Assembly: GCA_030549495.1 (NCBI GenBank)
Contig: JAUIRK010000993.1
Span: forward strand, 496,001 to 560,000
Length of the DNA stretch: 64,000 nucleotides
Reading direction: 5' to 3'
DNA from: Nectonema munidae
Lineage: Eukaryota > Nematomorpha > Nectonematoida > Nectonematidae
Part shown: piece by piece, positions 24,165 to 37,999 of the stretch
Position numbering within the stretch: the stretch's first letter is position 1
Layout of the letters: each line of letters starts with the position of its first letter
Notes under the pieces: generated by a model
What the model was told of the DNA's origin: nothing
The model's input: only the letters and a program-made list of their open reading frames with translations
Databases searched by the model: none
Position numbers and translations under genes: made by a program

Positions 24165-24300
24165 TATCTTTTTTTTAGTTTTAATTTTCTTTTTTCAATC
24201 CTAATTTATCTTTTTTATACAAAATAAAATTGAAAAAAAACAATTTCGTACTTAAAAAGACAAATTAGAATTGAAAAAAGAAAATTAAAACTAAAAATAT
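24165..24300. repeat. Inverted pair of heptad-type 21-bp repeats
   Basis: 24175-24215 (tttagttttaattttcttttt...) and 24255-24300 are inverted copies. On the plus strand the right arm codes KKDKLELKKEN before a stop, the same heptad pattern as at 21.3 and 21.7 kb. The arms are separated by about 40 bases, so the whole could fold into a long hairpin. Confidence 0.7.
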
Positions 24301-25020
24301 TTTATTTGTAAGGGCGTTAAGCATGGAAATTAAGTTGTTTCTGTTTTAGAATTTTTAAATAAATTAATACGGCGGCTTTAAAAGTATCAAGATTGGATCA
24401 TTCTAGTTTTTAATCATATAACTAAGGCAGTTGACACTGTATTATTACCGTATATATTCAGAGATCTGCGATATCTTAAAGCACAATTTATAACCGAATT
24501 TTATGAGATCGGATGATCTAGGAGATACAAATGTTGATGTTTAAAATTTTTAAAGCATCTATTTTTATTTCCGTACATGATATATACGAAATAAAAGTAT
24601 TTTCTATTAAAATTAATTTCACCAGAGTCGCTTTCATACCCAACATCAAGATTGAATAATTTTCCAATATAGAAATTCGCATGATACACGAGATGTATCA
24701 TAGATTCGTGTAAGACATGATTTGTTTGATAGGTAGATATTTTTATATTTAGTTAGATAATATAATCAGACAAAATCTCCAGAGGATAAAATCTTCCAAG
24801 CAATAAGTCACCATGCACAAAATCCGGTCGAGGACATAATTTACCCTAGGACAAAAGTTATTTAAGACAAAATTTATTATAAACAAATTTCACGTCTAAG
24901 AAATTATATTGAGTGTGTGAAAATTTTAATTGAAATCACAAATTTTAAGATGCAAATAAGCTTTTCTTTGAAACTATTGCAAAATTGACAAAAATACTGA
25001 TTAACTCCAAACGACTGTAT
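24301..25020. other. AT-rich intergenic, nothing recognised
   Basis: Near 24775-24890 the string ggacaaaa/agacaaaa recurs loosely. No gene. Confidence 0.4.
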
Positions 25021-25560
<540 letters not shown>

Positions 25561-26831
25561 TATTAAAAATTTTTTTTTTTTTGTTGTCTCACATAACAAA
25601 TACATTTTTAATATTTATCGTCATTTTGACCCTAAGTAAAATATTAGCATATTTAGAGCTATTTTGTAAGCAAGAAAATGTCTATTGATTGTTTAGATGA
25701 CTAAATAACAATTATAAAATAAAATCATTACAATAAAAATTTATTTCTAGGACTAAAAAATTTTTTTATGAGATTGAACATCATAAGATAAAGAATTTGA
25801 GATTAAAAAATAAAAATATTATTTTGAGAAACTTTTAGCATTAATTTGTACTCATTCTTATTAACAAGAACAGAAATTAAGGACATTAGCAAAAGTTTAA
25901 ATGATTTGTCTATTTTTATGCTGTCAATCAAGTTTAAAACAAAAACAAGAACAATGTGATATAATTATCATGATTGTTTAACTATATTTCTATTGATGAG
26001 AATTCAATTGAAATGATAAAAAAACCGATAAATAAATTGCTATTTTATTTTTGTTATGATGAAGTCTAAAAGTTTTTCTATGATGGAAAAATTTGATGAC
26101 ATTTAATATCATTAAAAATAAGTCAACATCACTAGTGTCAAAATGACCTCAAAAAAATAAAAAACACTATTACTAAATTAAGTATTTGCCAAATTATAAT
26201 TTTTAACTTGACACAAATCTAAAATTTTACCGAATTAGATCAAGATGAGATTTTGTATAAAATTGTTAACAAATGTGTACGTACGTATTGTGTACAAATG
26301 GGATTAAGGTTTTGATTGGGGTCGAAATCTTTTGCACCCTTATAATGCTTCATCATTGTGATCCATCAAACTAAACAAATAAACAATATGTGACAGAAAT
26401 TAGTATAAATCCCCGAAAAAAATACTTCACTTCATCTTTACCTTCATCTTGACGATTTTTGGCATCCAAGTCAAATTATTATCAAGGAGTATGTGTTGAT
26501 TGGGGTCATTTTGACGCGGTATATGTACAGTAAGGATGCGAGGGATTAATATTTAAAAAATTTCCCGAGAATAACCAAGTTGCCTTATTTAACACTATTT
26601 TTCTTTATTTTTTGTCTTTCTACAGTGCCATTGTGGTATAGTACTTGTGCTTGTGATAAAAAGCAGGGTTGATTTGAAGAGGCTTATTTGATCAATTATT
26701 ATTATTCCATCAATCCAAAACTTGATTACCTTGTAATGGAAATAAAGACTAATTTATTTACTTAACTTCTTTAATGATAAATCATTCAATACACACACGT
26801 CAAATTGAGGGTTTGATTTCTTTTGGTTCAG
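25561..26831. other. AT-rich intergenic or intronic, weak tRNA-like segment
   Basis: Near 26626-26690 (tgtggtatagtacttg ... gcagggttgatttg) the layout recalls degenerate A and B boxes of a SINE. Otherwise nothing. The 3' part would be the intron before the next exon. Confidence 0.35.
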
Positions 26832-26924
26832 GCGGCTATGCTAATCACACTTTGCCTGCAATCAACTTGGAGCAGTACGTGGATTCCTTCGCCAGTAACT
26901 ACATCTCTCCGAATTCCAATGGAA
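26832..26924 (+). CDS. Candidate internal exon, unknown gene (exon A)
   Basis: The 93-base segment is less AT-rich than its flanks, is preceded by a pyrimidine-rich acceptor (tttggttcag) and followed by a strong donor (ggaa|gtaaga). In the phase-1 frame it codes HTLPAINLEQYVDSFASNYI and then SPNSNG, with one base left over that joins in phase to the candidate exon at 30360. A second frame is also open, but it does not give a sensible join. The protein family is not recognised. It could be an exon of a long-intron host gene on the plus strand. Confidence 0.5.
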
Positions 26925-28041
26925 GTAAGAAGCTTCTTCACTTCCAGCCATATTCATTGCGTCTGTCTCTTTTTGTCATTATTAGTTTCATGGAACTTTT
27001 TCATTACTCAAACTACGAACTTCACTACAAAATATAAAAAATTATAAAATAGACTCTAAGCCTTCTTACTTGTTAGCATAGACCCCTTAAATAGAAGGAC
27101 TATTATCCTCTATGCTCGCTACCTGAAATTTGGCCCCAATTGGCAACTAGACTCCCTTCATATTTTCTGTCAAATTCATGGCATAACCTGTTTTAAGTTG
27201 TTAGTGTTGTAAGAAGTGTTTCGGCTAAGCTTTTTGGTAATTCATCCATGAAAATCCAGCCTTTTCGTAAAGCTCACGGCTGAAAAATTTTAAGTTTACG
27301 GTCATCACTGAATTTTAGAGTAAGTGAAATTTTTTAAAAATGCACAACACAAACACGGTTTTCGTGACGTTAATAAGCTTTTCAAATTTTATTCTCGCCC
27401 CTTTATAGCGCCAAATATTGGGTATTAGAAAAATGCAAATAAAATTTAGAAATTTCAATATTGTACATTTAAAAAAATTGTAAGCATCGTTTATGTAGCC
27501 AAAATGGAATGCCACCTATATTGCAGATCTCTAAACCACATCTGGCTATCACAGATGGAAAATTCCACCTTTCATTATAACATAACTGACTAAATGCGGT
27601 GATTTTGACTATGGGCGGTTGGCTACTAAAGTAATAATTTAGGACGTCAATTTTCGTTCTACTAAATGAAATGAAATTTGTTTAAGCAAAAATATCACAA
27701 ATGTTTCCCTTTAAATTCAATAGGTTAACAAATGTATTTAATTAATTTGCCACTATAATTCTGGGCATTAACTCAAAGGTACAAAATATATTGTGGGTAT
27801 GTATTGTGTAATAAAAGTTTACTATAATCAAGGAAGCACCGAAAGTGTTTTTAAGGTCAAATACATCCTAATGGCAAAATAGTTTATAAATTTTTTAAAT
27901 ACTTCAAAATATGTTTTTGCAAAAGTGATTCTACAAGTGAGGCTTTGTTGTCGTCTGGTTGTGCTTCTATATGCAATGCGATGCCAACAACTGATTTTTT
28001 TAATTTTGATTTTTAGTCAATTCATCTTCATCGTTTTCTTC
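26925..28041. other. AT-rich, presumed intron, nothing recognised
   Basis: No repeat or exon identified. Open frames are short and featureless. Confidence 0.4.
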
Positions 28042-28608
28042 TTATACGACAGATTCTTCACTAAGTCCTATCAACTGGTCATCTAACTCCTGCTCTGTAA
28101 GGAATTGCTCATTTATTTCTTTGCTGTCATTAAACTTTGAACTTAAACTTGGAAAATGGTTTAGCGCAAAGAGTACACTACCAGCAATAATGACGCTTGC
28201 AATAACATACTCTTCAACCCAAACAGCGCAAACCAATATGAAATGTATTATGGCTATGAAGAAGTGCCACATATAAGTACTACGCCATTTTATTATACTC
28301 TTAACTCACTTTGTCATTTACAATCTTTGCTTTCTCTACCTTTTTTTGCTTCTTTACAATATTTCCTAAACAATAGAAAATTTTTTTTACTTCAAAACAC
28401 ATCGAAATATTATAAAAGAAAAATTAAGCCATGTGTTCAAAAAGTATTTAGAATTGATTATATCAAATGTTTCAAAATGCCGTATATCAAGCATACATAG
28501 AAGACGTGGGTTTTCTTTTAAATTGTCGGAAGATTCCTTATTTTCATTCAATTTTATAAGCTTAGACGTCAATGCAATCAAAGGCAATTTTTCCACGTTT
28601 CTAAGCAA
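28042..28608 (-). pseudogene. Possible membrane-protein coding relic, unrecognised
   Basis: Two minus-strand frames lie close together. One (28608-28387) reads KLPLIALTSKLIKLNENKES and onward without a known motif. The other (28272-28042) starts with two strongly hydrophobic stretches (FFIAIIHFILVCAVW and VIASVIIAGSVLFAL), which look like a transmembrane hairpin. An acidic tail follows and ends at a stop. The composition is unlike random AT-rich sequence. It might be a relic of a membrane transporter, but no family motif supports a name, and chance cannot be excluded. Confidence 0.25.
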
Positions 28609-29095
28609 AGGTGTCGCAGGCTTTTTTACCTTTGGGCCCCTAAAAAATTATAAAATCTCATGTACCCCCGTCTCCCAACCATAAAAACTGTCTATTTCCA
28701 AAGTAAGATATTTTTATTGGATAAAATTAAAATTGGAGCAGTTATGAGGTGGTAATTAATTTATTCAAAAATTCTTCTTTTTTACAAATTTGTAAGGATT
28801 TTCATTATTTTACTACAAGTCAAGCATAATTACTTAAGTCTTAGACGAATACTAAAGAAAACCTTCAGTTTGTTTATGTCAAAAAGAAGTGATATTTTGG
28901 TTTTGGATGAGTCAGGTGTAACATAAATGCAGGCTATTTAATTAAAATAATAATCGCTTAAAATATTTCAAAAATGGTGAAATTTTTTGTGATAGCTTAG
29001 TACATCTCAGTTAGAATAAAAGGTCAACGACTTTTTGTTTCAAATTCTAAGTGATTTTTGCGGACTCTTCGACATTGCGCGTGAACCCATTTCCA

Positions 29096-29220
29096 GTGGG
29101 GTGTTTTCATCGAAAAGGCACCATTGCGCCGCTTTTATTGAACTATTAATGAAGGCAGGCTTGATGCGGTATCGAACCCAAGACCTTGAGTTATCGAATC
29201 CAGCATCTAACCAATCCTAC
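29096..29220 (-). mobile_element. tRNA-derived SINE, copy 2
   Basis: On the minus strand it starts GTAGGATTGGTTAGATGCTG (A-box region), then GGTCTTGGGTTCGATACC (B box), then a tRNA-unrelated tail shared with 23995-24107. This order is the classical RNA polymerase III promoter of a tRNA-derived SINE. The parent tRNA cannot be fixed because the anticodon arm is eroded. A third copy of the head may lie at 34469-34515 on the plus strand. Confidence 0.75.
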
Positions 29221-30359
29221 TCACGCATTAAATGAATTTGTTATATTTTTGACCAAAAATTCTTATGTTAATAAAGTCAATTTTTTGATTAGGTCGATAA
29301 AATCAATAAATTTTAATTTGGTCAAAAAAAGTATATTTTATATATTTATTTATTTTAAAGTGATAACTCTTATTTCGGTAATTTACTCTCTAAACAGAGA
29401 AATTTGAAGAAATTATTTAAATCTGAGCAAAATTACTGTCAAGAACCGAAATTTCAAAAAATTCTTCACCATTTTTTTTTATTATAAATTTTTGAATAAA
29501 AATTTGCAATTTTTTAAATTTATTTTGAAGTAAATTTTTTTGTTTAGATGTCAAATTTTTAAAAATTATATAAATGAATTTTTAGTAACTTATTAGTTCA
29601 AGGGATGTAACCAGGCCCGTAGCCAGCGAGGGCAGGAGGGAGCTAAGCCCCCCCCTCCCAACCTAATATATTTCGATATCAATAAAGGGTTTAAAAAATG
29701 GTTTATTTTTAGACTATATATAAAAATTTGGTACTTATTAGTTATCTCCCTCCCACTTTAAAATTTTTTTCAGTAATTTACTAAAAAAATTTTTTTCAAT
29801 AGGGGAGAGATAACCCATAAGTAAAATTGTATCATTTTACGTTTAACGTAACAAGGGATAAGTAATTATAAAAAAACATAAAATAATCACAATGTTCAAT
29901 CTACTAATAAGTGTATTTTGTAACTGACATTGTAACAAGTTTTAAAATACTTTTAAATAGCACAACTGTTACCTAGATTACTTTTTTTATACCTCTTGGC
30001 ACAGAGTGTGAAGATCTTTCTTTCATTTTTTTTGAATCATTTTTGACATAGAAGAAAAAAAGTTTATTTGCAAAGAATCACAAAAAATACACGAAAATTA
30101 TGATTAAAAAAATACTAAAAGAAAAATCTTTTAAAAAAAAATTGAGAAATACTTATTTTGTTATAAGTTTAAAGTGTTCTAAATTTTAAATTCTAAATGT
30201 AAAGGATTGTTAGAGTTTTAATTCTGAAGGTTGTTTCCATGCATTCTTGACATAGATATATTGAGATTTAAAAAAAGATACAACCTTCTCTAATAAAAGC
30301 GGATTAGCATGAAAAATATATTATATTGTAAAAGTGTAGATTGATATGATTCTTTTTAG
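29221..30359. other. AT-rich, presumed intron, with one hAT-like MITE end
   Basis: CAGGCCCGTAGCCAGCG at about 29612-29628 looks like the end of a hAT-type MITE, followed by a C-rich patch. The other end was not found. Confidence 0.4.
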
Positions 30360-30458
30360 GTAACGTTCATGAATACCCTTCTTCTCCAAGCACAGCCAAC
30401 AATCTCGCTAAAAGGCACAAAGCTGGACCAAAGTGCAAATCTCTTTCAAAAAAACTGC
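30360..30458 (+). CDS. Candidate internal exon, unknown gene (exon B)
   Basis: It follows an excellent acceptor (gattctttttag) and ends at a moderate donor (ctgc|gtaatt). In the frame that joins exon A in phase (A plus GT gives Ser) it codes NVHEYPSSPSTANNLAKRHK and then AGPKCKSLSKKL, a Ser/Pro stretch followed by a basic one. Length 99, phase 1 in and phase 1 out. One other frame is also open. No domain is recognised, and a basic tail like this could be a nuclear signal or a membrane-proximal segment. Confidence 0.45.
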
Positions 30459-33155
30459 GTAATTTACTTTTTCCCTCCCCATTTTTGTAAATTTTTTGCT
30501 TTGAATATCCGCGAACATTTTATCACGCTCTATTTTAAAAAATTGGATAATAATTTCATAAAATTTGGCTTAATATGTCGTCTAATTACTTTGATAAAGT
30601 CTAACATGTTTAGAAGAAGTAAAATTTTATGAACTGACATTCTTTTTGTAAGCAAAGAATTGATTTAATAGATATTTATTTTGCTTAAAGACTGCCTATC
30701 TATCTGTAAATACTTCTTCCCTAACAACATTTTTGTGATTGATTGAATAAAAGACGTTTTTTTAAAGGGCAACTTTGTATATTCATAGAGTTTAAAATCT
30801 GACATCTTCCTCAGGGCAGAACCATTAGAGAGGGAGGATTATTCTGCTTTATATTATTGAATTTTTTGCTCCCTCTGCCAAATTTTCAAATTCTATCACA
30901 TATGGGAAACAAAATCTTAAAAACCGTTTTAATCCAAATATTCTAATGTAGTGATATCATTGGCTACTTATTTGAGTGTTGTATTGCCATAGGTCAATAG
31001 GCAGAATATTACAATTTCGCATTGTTACTTTTAAAAAATATTTAACATCATTTGAATTTTTGTGATAATTTAGCAAAGCAGAAAAATGCCAAAAAGTGTG
31101 CAATCATTTCAAGTATTGAAGCTCCAATCAAGCACATCTATGAAACAATATTCATATGGCATTTAGAAGACTTAATATTTCCGTTAATCGAACTCACAGA
31201 AAGCGTAATATTACTTTTTATAATTCTGTAATATTCAATTTTTGCCCGTTATTTCAAAATTTTACCAGATTTAGGATTAATTAATGAATGATTATAAATG
31301 TCACTTTTATTAAAAACTGATCATAATATTTTTCGAAGAAAACCAAACAATTTTGATTTTTTAAGCATAAGATTTTTTGAAGCATCACAGAAGAGAAGAA
31401 ATAAAACCTCTCTCTCAATCATTTTGATAAATTGACATATGTTTGCAATAAAGGTGGAATTATGGCAACTTAATTATTGTTACGCAACAAGATATGAAAG
31501 TTAGTAAGCTAGCTGATCGCTATCAAATAATGAAACTTACCCTAAAACGAAGATGTTATCTAAAACACAAATTTGCTGTTATCACTACCTTTTAATTATG
31601 TTTTTTAACATATGTTCATTCAGATAACGCGTTTACAAGCGTTAAAGTAATAAATTGTGGATTTATGAGTCTTAAAAGTATTCCTATTATTATTTCCTAA
31701 CTTTTGTGGGTTTGACATTTCGGAGAATATAGGCTAAATTGGGCTTATTCTAAACCAAGGTTTCTCCTCTCAGGACGAATAGCGCATTATTTGCCAAAAT
31801 TGAATTCAGGAGGATAATTCTTTTAGATAATAGAAATACGGTATTGCATGAAAAAAATTAAAATATTTTTTTAAAAACTTACATTTTACATAAGAATTTA
31901 ATGTAGTTAGAATTTCAATCAAAGTGAAATTCTTTCTAATCATAAATTTCAGCTTAAAGATCACTTATTGTTCAGAATTTAGCGGAGTTTATTTTACTTT
32001 TAAATGGAATGAATATAATTCAAAATTAAAGTTTGAAAAAAGGTGAACGATTTTCGATATTTTTTTACTTCATGGTTAGCGATTTTTTAATTTTTTTAGA
32101 AACCCAGTGGACAATTTAAACAAAAAGATCGACAAACCCTGTAAATCTAGAAAGCAAAAAACTTTTAGATTTACTATTTTGGTACTTTAGAATAATTTAA
32201 ATATATTTCTGGGTTCACGAAAACATCAAATTCAACAATAGTGTTTAATCATTGGCTTATTCATCAAAATTTATGAACAAATGATTTATATTAGACTACT
32301 CTTTGAGAAAGACTTTGCATGTCAGCACTTTGTGTGCATACCAAATCTCAATCTCCATTTTTTGGGTAAGGAAAAAAAGCTTTTCGGAATATGAAAGAAT
32401 TAAACAAAAATTTATACACTAACTAGGTCCCAGACAAGCTCGAATTTTCAATGGAATTCAATAGATATTCGTCAAAATCGTCCTTTTTTCGTGAACCAAA
32501 ATGGGTTAATTAACTAAGCATTTAAATAATACACTATCTCTATTTCCGAATGAATTTTGTGTGCTTGCAAGATTTTTATTTTACAATGTGTAGTAATTAT
32601 ATTTGCAATGATTAATCTTTATTTGAAGCATACTTTAATTTATTTGTAATAGTATATGGTGTATGATAAAAAAAAAACTATTTTATCAAATTTGGAATTA
32701 TAAGTCAGATATAATGGTGTGTCGTGATTATTTCACTTTTTGGCTTACTGTGTGGCAAAACGTATGTTTTCATTAGATGCAATAACGGCAGCTAAAAAGT
32801 ATAGCAGTAGCATTCTTAACTATAAGGAACAATATAAAGAGTCAACTTGGAAATTCACACACACAAAAAGTGTTGGGTTCAAACCCGAATCAAGCCACTT
32901 TTTTTATGAAATTATTTCCAATAACACATTTAGTATGGGTGATGTTTAGCGTAGTTAATAGTAGTGCAGTATAATATATAATCTAACCGCAGATAAACAC
33001 ATACTGTGATACCAAAACACCCTCTGTTATAGGCTAATAATGATAACTATCTATCTTACTGACTAAGTATTTAAGTAAAAAGCTAATTTTGTAACTGATA
33101 CCATCTTTTTCTTTTTAACTCTGGTTTTTAATAAACTCTTTTAATTGTAAAATAG
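30459..33155. other. AT-rich, presumed intron, nothing recognised
   Basis: No coding signal. At 32870-32890 gttgggttcaaacccga resembles a B box, without an A box. Confidence 0.4.
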
Positions 33156-33245
33156 AAACCAAATGTCATTTTGCCATTCTGCTCTGAATTGAACGTAACT
33201 ACCTTGGACTTCGCCAAAGCAAATTTGTTTTATGATGAATTAGCT
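33156..33245 (+). CDS. Candidate internal exon, unknown gene (exon C)
   Basis: It has an acceptor at 33155 (ttgtaaaatag) and a good donor (ttagct|gtaagt), 90 bases, phase 0 to phase 0. It codes KPNVILPFCSELNVTTLDFA followed by KANLFYDELA. The helical, mixed-charge composition is protein-like and the other frames have stops. Its phase does not join directly to exon B or D, so if all belong to one gene at least one exon was missed on each side. Family unknown. Confidence 0.45.
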
Positions 33246-36181
33246 GTAAGTTTTTCTTTCCTTTTTAAATAAAAACAAAACAAATATATCTTATTTTATA
33301 TTTAAAAAAAAATCTTTACTTTCCATAAAAACCAAATCAACACAAATAAAAAATTATAGGACGTTTCACTAAATATATTCCAACAAACTAACATTCCAAC
33401 TTGATATCTTCACATACTTGATAGAAGTATGTGTGTTTGATCTTGCAGTGAAGCACTTAAATGATATTTCTGCAAAACTATTTTAGTTACTTTAAGGTCA
33501 CAAGTTATTTATGACCTTCTTTTTCTTTAATTTTAATACTTCGGACATAATTCTTTGCCATATACATAAGATGAATTTGGTGAACAAAATAACTTTAGAA
33601 ATTCACACAGCAAGTATTTAGTGAAATACATGCAAGTCAGAACTTATGTGAATGATAGCTAAGAATTCATTAAAATATGATATTTTAATAATCATATTTT
33701 GATAACCAATATTATTTATAACTATGTTAAATTCAAACTAAATCGATTACTTTTACAGAATTTCAATCAAATGAATCTACCAACTTTTTCCATAAAAGAT
33801 CAAAGTCTAATCAATGCAAAGTAATGTTATTAATTATTTTATTTTGATAAGAATGTCAAGGCATTTGAAAAATAAAAACATGAGGAATACTTTCGTTATG
33901 TCGAACTTTTGATTTAATATAGGATTAAAATTTTCAATATTTTTCTTAATTTGGCAAACTTTTACGACTAATTTTACCAACGAAACGCTGTATGTTTGTG
34001 CATTCCGATGTTTAAACCAAGGTACCATTATTTATTTTTTTATCATTTTAACTTTTTATCCGATAAAACATCTTATTTCAGCATCGTGGACTTAATCATT
34101 GTTTAACTAATAAAAATCTATAATTCAGCAATAATGTTTAAATCTATTTTATATAATCTATAATAAATTAATATTCTGATAAAATAGTTAAATATATTGT
34201 ATTTTAAAGTCTTCTGAATTTTCTAGTATAGTTTCTATGAAATTTAATTTGTATGCAAATTCTAGAATTTCACATTACATGTATTCATCATATTTTAAAA
34301 AGCTTAAGATTGATTAACCTCATATTTTTCGTGCAAAAAATTGACCTGTCTTTATCTGATACTTCTCGAGGTCCATAACTTAAAAGCGGCAAAATTTAAT
34401 GATCTTAAGGATTGAAATAATAATAATGAAGTAAAGATTCCCGAAGTTCTTTCATTGAGGAGTAACCTATAGGAAAAGAGTGTTTGATGCTGGATTCGAA
34501 ACGAGTTATATATGGTATCATACTATGTAATGTAGTTATCACTACTATGCCTAAATTTCCTATACAAATTGTTATTATTACTATTCCGATAATATGTTTC
34601 CCATAACTAATTATATTTTGGAATTTTGGAACTTCGGATCGTTACTACTAAAATTTACATTGTTTTTATTATAATTTGAACAAAAACACTTCGTTATCTT
34701 TATCGTTAAAAAAAAATTTTGTCTTCTTTATTGTAACCTTAAAAAAAATTTCATATTTCGTTAATTTTTTTTTGAAAATTTTTGGAATATTTCAAAGAAA
34801 AATAAAAATCCAGTACATAATGGGGTTGAGAGCAAGATAAATTATTAATTGAAACAAAGTTATGCATCCACAAGAGGATGTTTGGAAAACGACAGTCTAT
34901 GTGTTAAAAATCGAGATAAAAATATATATTAAAATTTTGCAGTATGCCAGTATTTTTAGAAATTTTATTTTTTTTAATTCTTGCATGAATATATAATTTA
35001 TGATTAAGAAAACTTTTATCACAAAGTTTATTTTAAGATTTTATACCTGTTAAAGTCGATTTCGTCTCTATGGTTATTTCCAACGAAGAAATATATTTAT
35101 TGCGTTACCGTTGAAAAAATGAATGCTTATATCAGATTATTCATCAAAATAGAAATACTAAAAAAACAAGAAAAAGTTGATAGGAAAATGATTTCGTATA
35201 TTGCATATTCAAAAAAACATTCTAGAAAAGTATAATATAGATATCCCCGGTCGTCAATTTTCTTATAGAAAATACAATTCGTCATTAATAAATTCAACCA
35301 TGAGACAAGCTCAATATAATTATACTTGTTTTACCGTTATCATATTGCATAACTAAAGTTAAAATTGACCTAAACATTTTGAAACTATAGATTTTTGTAA
35401 AGTAAAAAATTAACCTAAAAGAAAAAGTGGCTAAAAATAACGAAACTTTTAATTAAAAAATGAATTGATAAAAAAATTTAATTAAATTATGAAAATATTA
35501 TAATTAAGAAAACAAGAATTATATTAAAATATGAAATAGTTCACGAGAATACAAGGTAAAATTGAATATTTTTGCCAAAAGTTTTTTAAACTTAGAAAAA
35601 AAACTCCAAGCCTTCAGTAAACCTTACAAATTTTAGGATTTTAATGCTGAACTTTTGATAACAATTGTCTGATATCTTTTTTAATGAGTTTATTTGGGAG
35701 TTGAAATATATAAATATATCAAATATAAAACAAAAAAGGCATATAAATTATCTAGGAAGAAGGAATTTCAAAAATATTAAAAAAAAATAGTGTCCAAATT
35801 TAGAAATATATACTTTTTTCAAAATAAATAACTTTATTGACAATTAAAAAAACTGTCTCTATTGACTTCAACTGCCATACTCATAACACTAATAACAATA
35901 AAAAATCTTAGTATTTTATACACACGAAAGTTTAACAAACAAATATTCAAGGAACACTTTGTTTTCCATTCTAAAATATTCTAAGAGCCAGAAAAAAAAT
36001 GTTTCAGATGTTGCAAAACATGAATCTTAGGTTGAAATCGTTTTGATTTTTAAGGATGGATCCTAGAATACAAAATAAGCAAATATAAAAATTGTTTATA
36101 TAGTGAAAAGAACGCCTTTTGACTTTGAGGATTGACATAAATAATGAGTTTTGCTAAAAAACTTTTCACTTTGACTTGTAG
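33246..36181. other. AT-rich, presumed intron, with SINE head fragment
   Basis: 34469-34515 (gtttgatgctggattcgaa) matches the A-box half of the SINE at 29096-29220, on the plus strand. Otherwise nothing. Confidence 0.4.
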
Positions 36182-36330
36182 GGAAGATGATGAGAACAAG
36201 TTGTTCTCAAAGTTGAAGATCAGCACTTTGAAGTTGAATGGCAAATACTCCCACGACATAATCAAGAGCGCAACTCTCAAGTACAAGAAAGTGGAGGAGT
36301 TGTACCTTCTGTACCAAAAGAAGTTCTTAG
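36182..36330 (+). CDS. Candidate internal exon, unknown gene (exon D)
   Basis: 149 bases with a plain jump in GC and codon-like composition between acceptor (actttgacttgtag) and donor (ttcttag|gtaaac). The only open frame, entering in phase 2, codes EDDENKLFSKLKISTLKLNG, KYSHDIIKSATLKYKKVEEL and YLLYQKKFL. It is Lys- and Leu-rich and probably helical. This is the best-looking of the unnamed exons. No known family comes to mind. It leaves in phase 1. Confidence 0.6.
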
Positions 36331-37999
36331 GTAAACTTCGCGCGTTGCTTGCAAGGACAAATTTTGAATATTTTGAGTGTCAAATCCCGCGCTTTGGCGC
36401 TTTGAGGACCATGTTTTTTGAACAATTTTTGTTTTTTTTCAATGGAATTATTTATGTTTAAGGCAGACTAACTGGTCATCAAATGGCTTATTTCATTAGA
36501 TCTATGTTAGTTTGTTTCAAACTTCTTCTCAACATATCAAAATTTTTCATGAATAATAATTGATATATGATATAATATTTTGAGAAGAGCTAGAGCAATG
36601 CAAACTCAACAAAAATACAATTATTAATAATGTAATTAATTTCTCTATATAACAAAAATAAAAATATATATAATTATTAATTACATATACATCCAGCTAT
36701 AACTCCGCACTTTAAGAGCACCCTATTTTAATTTTATGTCATATCTACAGAATTTTTTTTACTTTCTTACAATCATAATTATAAAGGGACTTCTTTCAAT
36801 CTTGTTCTTTCTTTATTTATGCCATATTTTTGGTATTCACATAGTTAAAGCTTTATTTTAAAAAAATAAAAAAACATTTACTTAAAACTACGACACTTAA
36901 CGCATGTAGGACGAAAGAAACAAAAGATTTTATTGGTCTTACATGGGTTATTAGAGTAAAACAGAAGTAATGAATAAAGCTTTAATTTTTTCATAAAACA
37001 TTTTAATCCAGAAACTCATAACCTTCATGCGTACAGAAGCATCGCCTCAAACTTTGGAAAGAATTTCAATAATTGGCTTTTGGTAGTGAAAAAATGTCTC
37101 GATCTATCATCCTCTAAGTAAATATCTATTTCTTTTTTTCTTATGATTTTTATAAAAAAAAATAATAAAGCGTTACGAATATGTGAACACCATCTCTCTG
37201 TGATTATGCTGAACAAATTGTAGTATATAATATTTCTAGTTTTTTTGTTAAAAATAATTATTAACAATTTTAAAAGAAGAAAACTTCCGAACAAAATAGT
37301 TAGCTAAAACACTAGAATCATTAATAATTTTATTGTTAAAAATAATTTTTAACATAAATTTTAATTTTAAAAGAAATTTTGAATGTAACCGATGGATTCA
37401 TTACTTTATAAATTTCAAGGCAAATTTACTTTATTAGACAAAGTTTTCCTAAAATATTCTTTCTCCAGTGACTTGATCCTGTGTTTGACTTCATTTCTGA
37501 GAAAGAGATTTTTTAATTTCCAATCATTACTAGCCACTATCTTGGAAAATTGAGTTAGGTTTCTTTATCAAATCTAACAAGTGCTGGCCTATCCAGGGAT
37601 TGATAGGATTTCTATAAGAAGCTTTATTGAACTTGACTATTAGTGTATTTATTAACCCTATTTCAGGCTAGCAATTTTTGAGCAGTTTTTTGGCAAGGGG
37701 CGGATTCCGCCCTCTCTTCTAAAAAATTTTAGAACCTATTTTGTTGGCTAAAAACTCAAAACCACCATTTTCAAGTACGCTGAATTCATTGATAGCATAA
37801 ATTTTTTATGAAATTCAGTCAATATGTCATTAATCAATCATTTTTGACAAGTCCTGTCAAAAAAGAAAAATTATATCTACATCATGAAACAAGTCTAAAC
37901 TACCTTTTTTGTTTATTGAGTGGACACGTTCTCGGTCTATTGTTACAAAACCTAGTTACGCCACTGAATATCTAATTTGAATTTTAAAACATATTTTTA
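36331..37999. other. AT-rich; isolated hAT-type MITE end at 37950-37965
   Basis: CCTAGTTACGCCACTG at about 37950-37965 is the reverse of the common hAT end CAGTGGCGTAACTAGG. A G-rich patch near 37695 may be its partner. tttttgacaagtcctgtca at 37842-37860 resembles the repeat core found at 49.0 and 50.8-51.2 kb. Confidence 0.45.

Noticed and set aside
26626-26690. tRNA gene
   Set aside because: A and B boxes are only vaguely present and no cloverleaf with paired acceptor ends can be drawn. At best a SINE relic.
28042-28272. P-type ATPase membrane fragment
   Set aside because: Two hydrophobic helices recall such proteins, but no catalytic or family motif is present, so only a generic membrane relic is listed.
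29096-29220. True tRNA gene on the minus strand
   Set aside because: The B box is good, but the acceptor and anticodon stems do not pair, and the shared non-tRNA tail with 23995-24107 shows it is a SINE.
36050-36286. Minus-strand open frame over exon D
   Set aside because: It is the antisense shadow of the plus-strand exon, which has matching splice sites and a better composition.
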